Shown here: positions 62,415 through 64,000 of the stretch, piece after piece
How the letters are laid out: every line of letters begins with the position of its first letter
Numbering within the stretch: position 1 is the stretch's first letter
Source of the DNA: Chloroflexota bacterium
GTDB lineage: Bacteria; Chloroflexota; Dehalococcoidia; SM23-28-2; RBG-16-64-32
Length of the DNA stretch: 64,000 nt
Reading direction: 5' to 3'
NCBI GenBank assembly: GCA_029262695.1
Contig: JAJCYV010000022.1
Span: 175,787-239,786 of the forward strand
Notes under the pieces: generated by a model
The model's input: only the letters and a program-made list of their open reading frames with translations
Databases searched by the model: none
What the model was told of the DNA's origin: nothing
Made by a program: the position numbers and the translations under genes

Positions 62415-62603
62415 CCAACTTCGGCAACGAGACGCACGCGCAGCGATCACTCAAGACGCTGGCTGGTCACCCGTCAGGAAGGACACCCACCAAGGCACCT
62501 TGCCACCCAGCACGAACTCGAAGTCTGCGCTCGGTGTGCTATTCTATTGCGCGGATTCGCTCTGGATAAGCAATCGCTTAGTTAGCCACTGAAGGAGGCC
62601 CAA

Positions 62604-62942
62604 ATGACCCAGGAGCTACCCACTTCAATCAAGCAGATCATGGACGGGATGCCCGGTGCGTTCCAGGCCGACAAGGCCGCAGGCGCCAACGCCACGATCC
62701 AGTTCAACTTCACCGGCGATGAGCCGGGCAACTACACGGTCAAGGTGGCCGATGGCAAGTGTGAAGTCGCAGAGGGCACCGACGACAGCCCCACCGTCGC
62801 CATCAACTCCCCCTCCGACGTGTGGCTGAAGATCACACGCGGCGAGCTTGACGGCTCAACCGCATTCATGAGCGGCCAGTTCACCTTCACCGGTGACATG
62901 GGCGTCCTCATGCAGATGCAGAACTGGTTCGCGCAGGGCTAA
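62604..62942 (+). CDS. SCP2 sterol-carrier-domain protein, copy B
   Basis: A 112-residue protein that differs from copy A at only five positions (Thr for Asn7, Gln for Glu11, Asp for Asn59, Gly for Arg80, Ser for Ala85). Same ribosome site and downstream hairpin. Nearly all remaining differences are synonymous, indicating a recent duplication with coding constraint. Convergent with the LytR-CpsA-Psr gene. Confidence 0.93.
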   Translation: MTQELPTSIKQIMDGMPGAFQADKAAGANATIQFNFTGDEPGNYTVKVADGKCEVAEGTDDSPTVAINSPSDVWLKITRGELDGSTAFMSGQFTFTGDMGVLMQMQNWFAQG

Positions 62943-62965
62943 ACACCGACCGATCGCGAATTCAG

Positions 62966-62993
62966 CCGGCGGCTGGCGAAAGTCAGCCGCCGG
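62966..62993. terminator. Shared hairpin between SCP2 copy B and the LytR-CpsA-Psr gene
   Basis: CCGGCGGCTG and CAGCCGCCGG form a perfect 10-bp stem with an 8-nt loop. It overlaps the last codons of the minus-strand gene and follows the SCP2 stop by 23 bp, so it may act in both directions. No T-tract. A second copy is at 62374-62401. Confidence 0.5.
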
Positions 62994-64000
62994 TCTGCGT
63001 TCCGGCGAAGCTGCCCAGCGGCATGGGAACATCGGCGCCCAGCACAACGACGACCCCCGCGCTGGTGTCCAGGAAGTCCGCCGCCCTGGCGTCTGATCCG
63101 CTGATCACGCTCCCGTCCGGCAGACCCAGCCACTCCGCCACCTTGCCCGCCGTGTGGTCCGCGTCATCGTTGACGTCGATCACGATCGTCGTGTCGTACA
63201 GGTTGCCGTCGGCGTACTCGTCGATGAGGATCTGCTCCGAGCTGATGCCTTTGCCACGCAGAACGCCCGCGAAGTCTCCGGCCAGGTCCGGCACCACCGT
63301 GCCGTTGAGCACCTCCACCCGCGCGTACTCCTGGGACAGGATGCTGTCGCTGAACACCTGCGCCTTCAGCTCTTCGAACTTCACCGGGTCCCAGGAGAGG
63401 ACGGCCGCCGGCCCACAGTTACAGGGGTAGGTGGCGCCGGCCGCGGAGACAGTCCGCAGGTTGTCCAGGCCAACCTGCGTGCCCAGGAGCGCCAGGCCGG
63501 GCACCTTGATCGCCGGTATGTCCGTGCTGACCGATTGCGTGTACTGGTTGTAAAGGCTCTTGGCCTTGCCGACGTCGAACAGGTTGAGGCTCAGCGCCTT
63601 TTGTGCCACTGCCTGCATCACGTCTTGCTGCCGCTCGATGCGCTTGAAGTCATCGTCGCTCTTGCGGATGCGAGCGTAGGCGAGCGCGCGCTGGCCATCC
63701 ATGTGCTCAGGGCCCGGCACGAACTCCACCGGGTAGACGTTGCTGCAGAACGAGCATTCGGCGTAGGCGGGATCGTAGGCGTACCTCTTGACGTTCACGT
63801 CGATGCCACCAAGCTCGTCGATGATCTCGATGAAGCTCGCCCAGTTCATCACCACGTAGTAGTCGATCGGAATCCCGAAGTTGAGATCGATCGTGTCCAT
63901 CGCCAGCTGCGCACCGCCGCCGGGATAGCTGCTCAGCGTCGTGTACTCGCCCATCTCGTAGACCACGTTGATGCGGTTCCTGATGAAGACACCGCCGTCG
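62983..64000 (-). CDS. LytR-CpsA-Psr family protein with LytR_C domain (5' end beyond window)
   Basis: The frame continues past the right edge (GGVFIRNRINVVYEMGEY). The LCP catalytic core is visible: LAMDTIDLNFGIPIDYYVVMNWASFIEIIDELGGIDV, GPEHMDGQRALAYARIRKSDDDFKRIERQQ with the conserved Arg residues. A C-terminal LytR_C domain follows (YARVEVLNGTVVPDLAGDFAGVLRGKG). LCP proteins transfer undecaprenyl-linked glycopolymers to the cell wall. The N-terminal membrane helix should lie outside the window. A Cys-rich insertion (AECSFCSN) is unusual. Confidence 0.93.
   Translation of the reverse strand, partial: DGGVFIRNRINVVYEMGEYTTLSSYPGGGAQLAMDTIDLNFGIPIDYYVVMNWASFIEIIDELGGIDVNVKRYAYDPAYAECSFCSNVYPVEFVPGPEHMDGQRALAYARIRKSDDDFKRIERQQDVMQAVAQKALSLNLFDVGKAKSLYNQYTQSVSTDIPAIKVPGLALLGTQVGLDNLRTVSAAGATYPCNCGPAAVLSWDPVKFEELKAQVFSDSILSQEYARVEVLNGTVVPDLAGDFAGVLRGKGISSEQILIDEYADGNLYDTTIVIDVNDDADHTAGKVAEWLGLPDGSVISGSDARAADFLDTSAGVVVVLGADVPMPLGSFAGTQTGG

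Larger units (their letters stand above)
62536..63006. repeat. Tandem duplication unit B containing the second SCP2 gene
   Basis: It matches 61945-62414. Its right end includes the last 24 bp of the intact LytR-CpsA-Psr gene, so this unit occupies the ancestral position and unit A is the derived copy. The shared hairpin is at 62966-62993. Confidence 0.9.

Overview
This is a GC-rich, gene-dense chromosomal window from a free-living, probably aerobic bacterium. I see no tRNA, rRNA, transposase, phage module or CRISPR array. The gene set suggests Chloroflexota (Dehalococcoidia or SAR202-like): a DUF5317 membrane protein, an F420-type LLM oxidoreductase, a haloalkane dehalogenase, an R3H/AAA protein, an imuB-dnaE2 cassette and AAA-TPR-BTAD regulators. 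A deep-branching actinobacterium is the main alternative. This placement is inference, because no ribosomal RNA is present.

Left part (1-13979). A minus-strand SOS mutagenesis operon (imuB, DUF6504 gene, dnaE2, the last cut by the window edge) starts from a promoter whose -35/-10 spacer contains a GAAC-N4-GTTC LexA-type box. A TetR regulator, a sulfatase, a DUF1330/enoyl-CoA hydratase/haloalkane dehalogenase operon, an OmpR-type two-component pair and pyruvate phosphate dikinase follow.

Phospho-signalling locus (14059-21507). It holds a triple-FHA ABC transporter (Rv1747-like), a 1001-residue transmembrane Ser/Thr kinase with PKD-like and cohesin-like outer domains, an FHA-winged-helix regulator and a PP2C phosphatase. 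Three GTCAGGC heptamers at 11-bp pitch lie between the regulator and phosphatase genes. Two secreted proteins elsewhere in the window (a metalloprotease and a CAP-domain protein) carry dockerin-like repeats, so a cohesin-dockerin link to the kinase is conceivable.

Middle part (21601-45267). This is mostly metabolism and transport: 2-oxoacid:ferredoxin oxidoreductase, a glutaredoxin-thioredoxin reductase fusion, a solute-binding protein with an MMPL exporter, an amidase, an M28 peptidase, an LLM oxidoreductase, three aldehyde dehydrogenases and fumarase. A lower-GC gene of unknown function sits between 36-bp direct repeats that duplicate the M28 promoter region.

Tiny-peptide locus (45278-50316, minus strand). 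A large STAND-TPR-winged-helix-BTAD regulator is followed by two related Arg/Lys-rich peptide genes (26 and 29 aa), two hydrophobic peptide genes ending AAQSP-x-x, a terminator, a separate promoter, a third hydrophobic peptide gene and a DUF5317 membrane protein. Each Arg/Lys-rich peptide gene is preceded by a nearly identical leader with two GGCGAGA heptamers 11 bp apart, which is SARP-site geometry. I consider this the best candidate for an undescribed system.

Right part (50563-64000). It contains the CAP protein, an enoyl-CoA hydratase, an ABC exporter behind a leader with two small upstream ORFs and an intrinsic terminator, an aminoglycoside-nucleotidyltransferase-like gene, typA, pdxT, a GNAT gene, the R3H/AAA gene, tmk, rpsT, a tandem duplication of an SCP2 gene, and a truncated LytR-CpsA-Psr gene.
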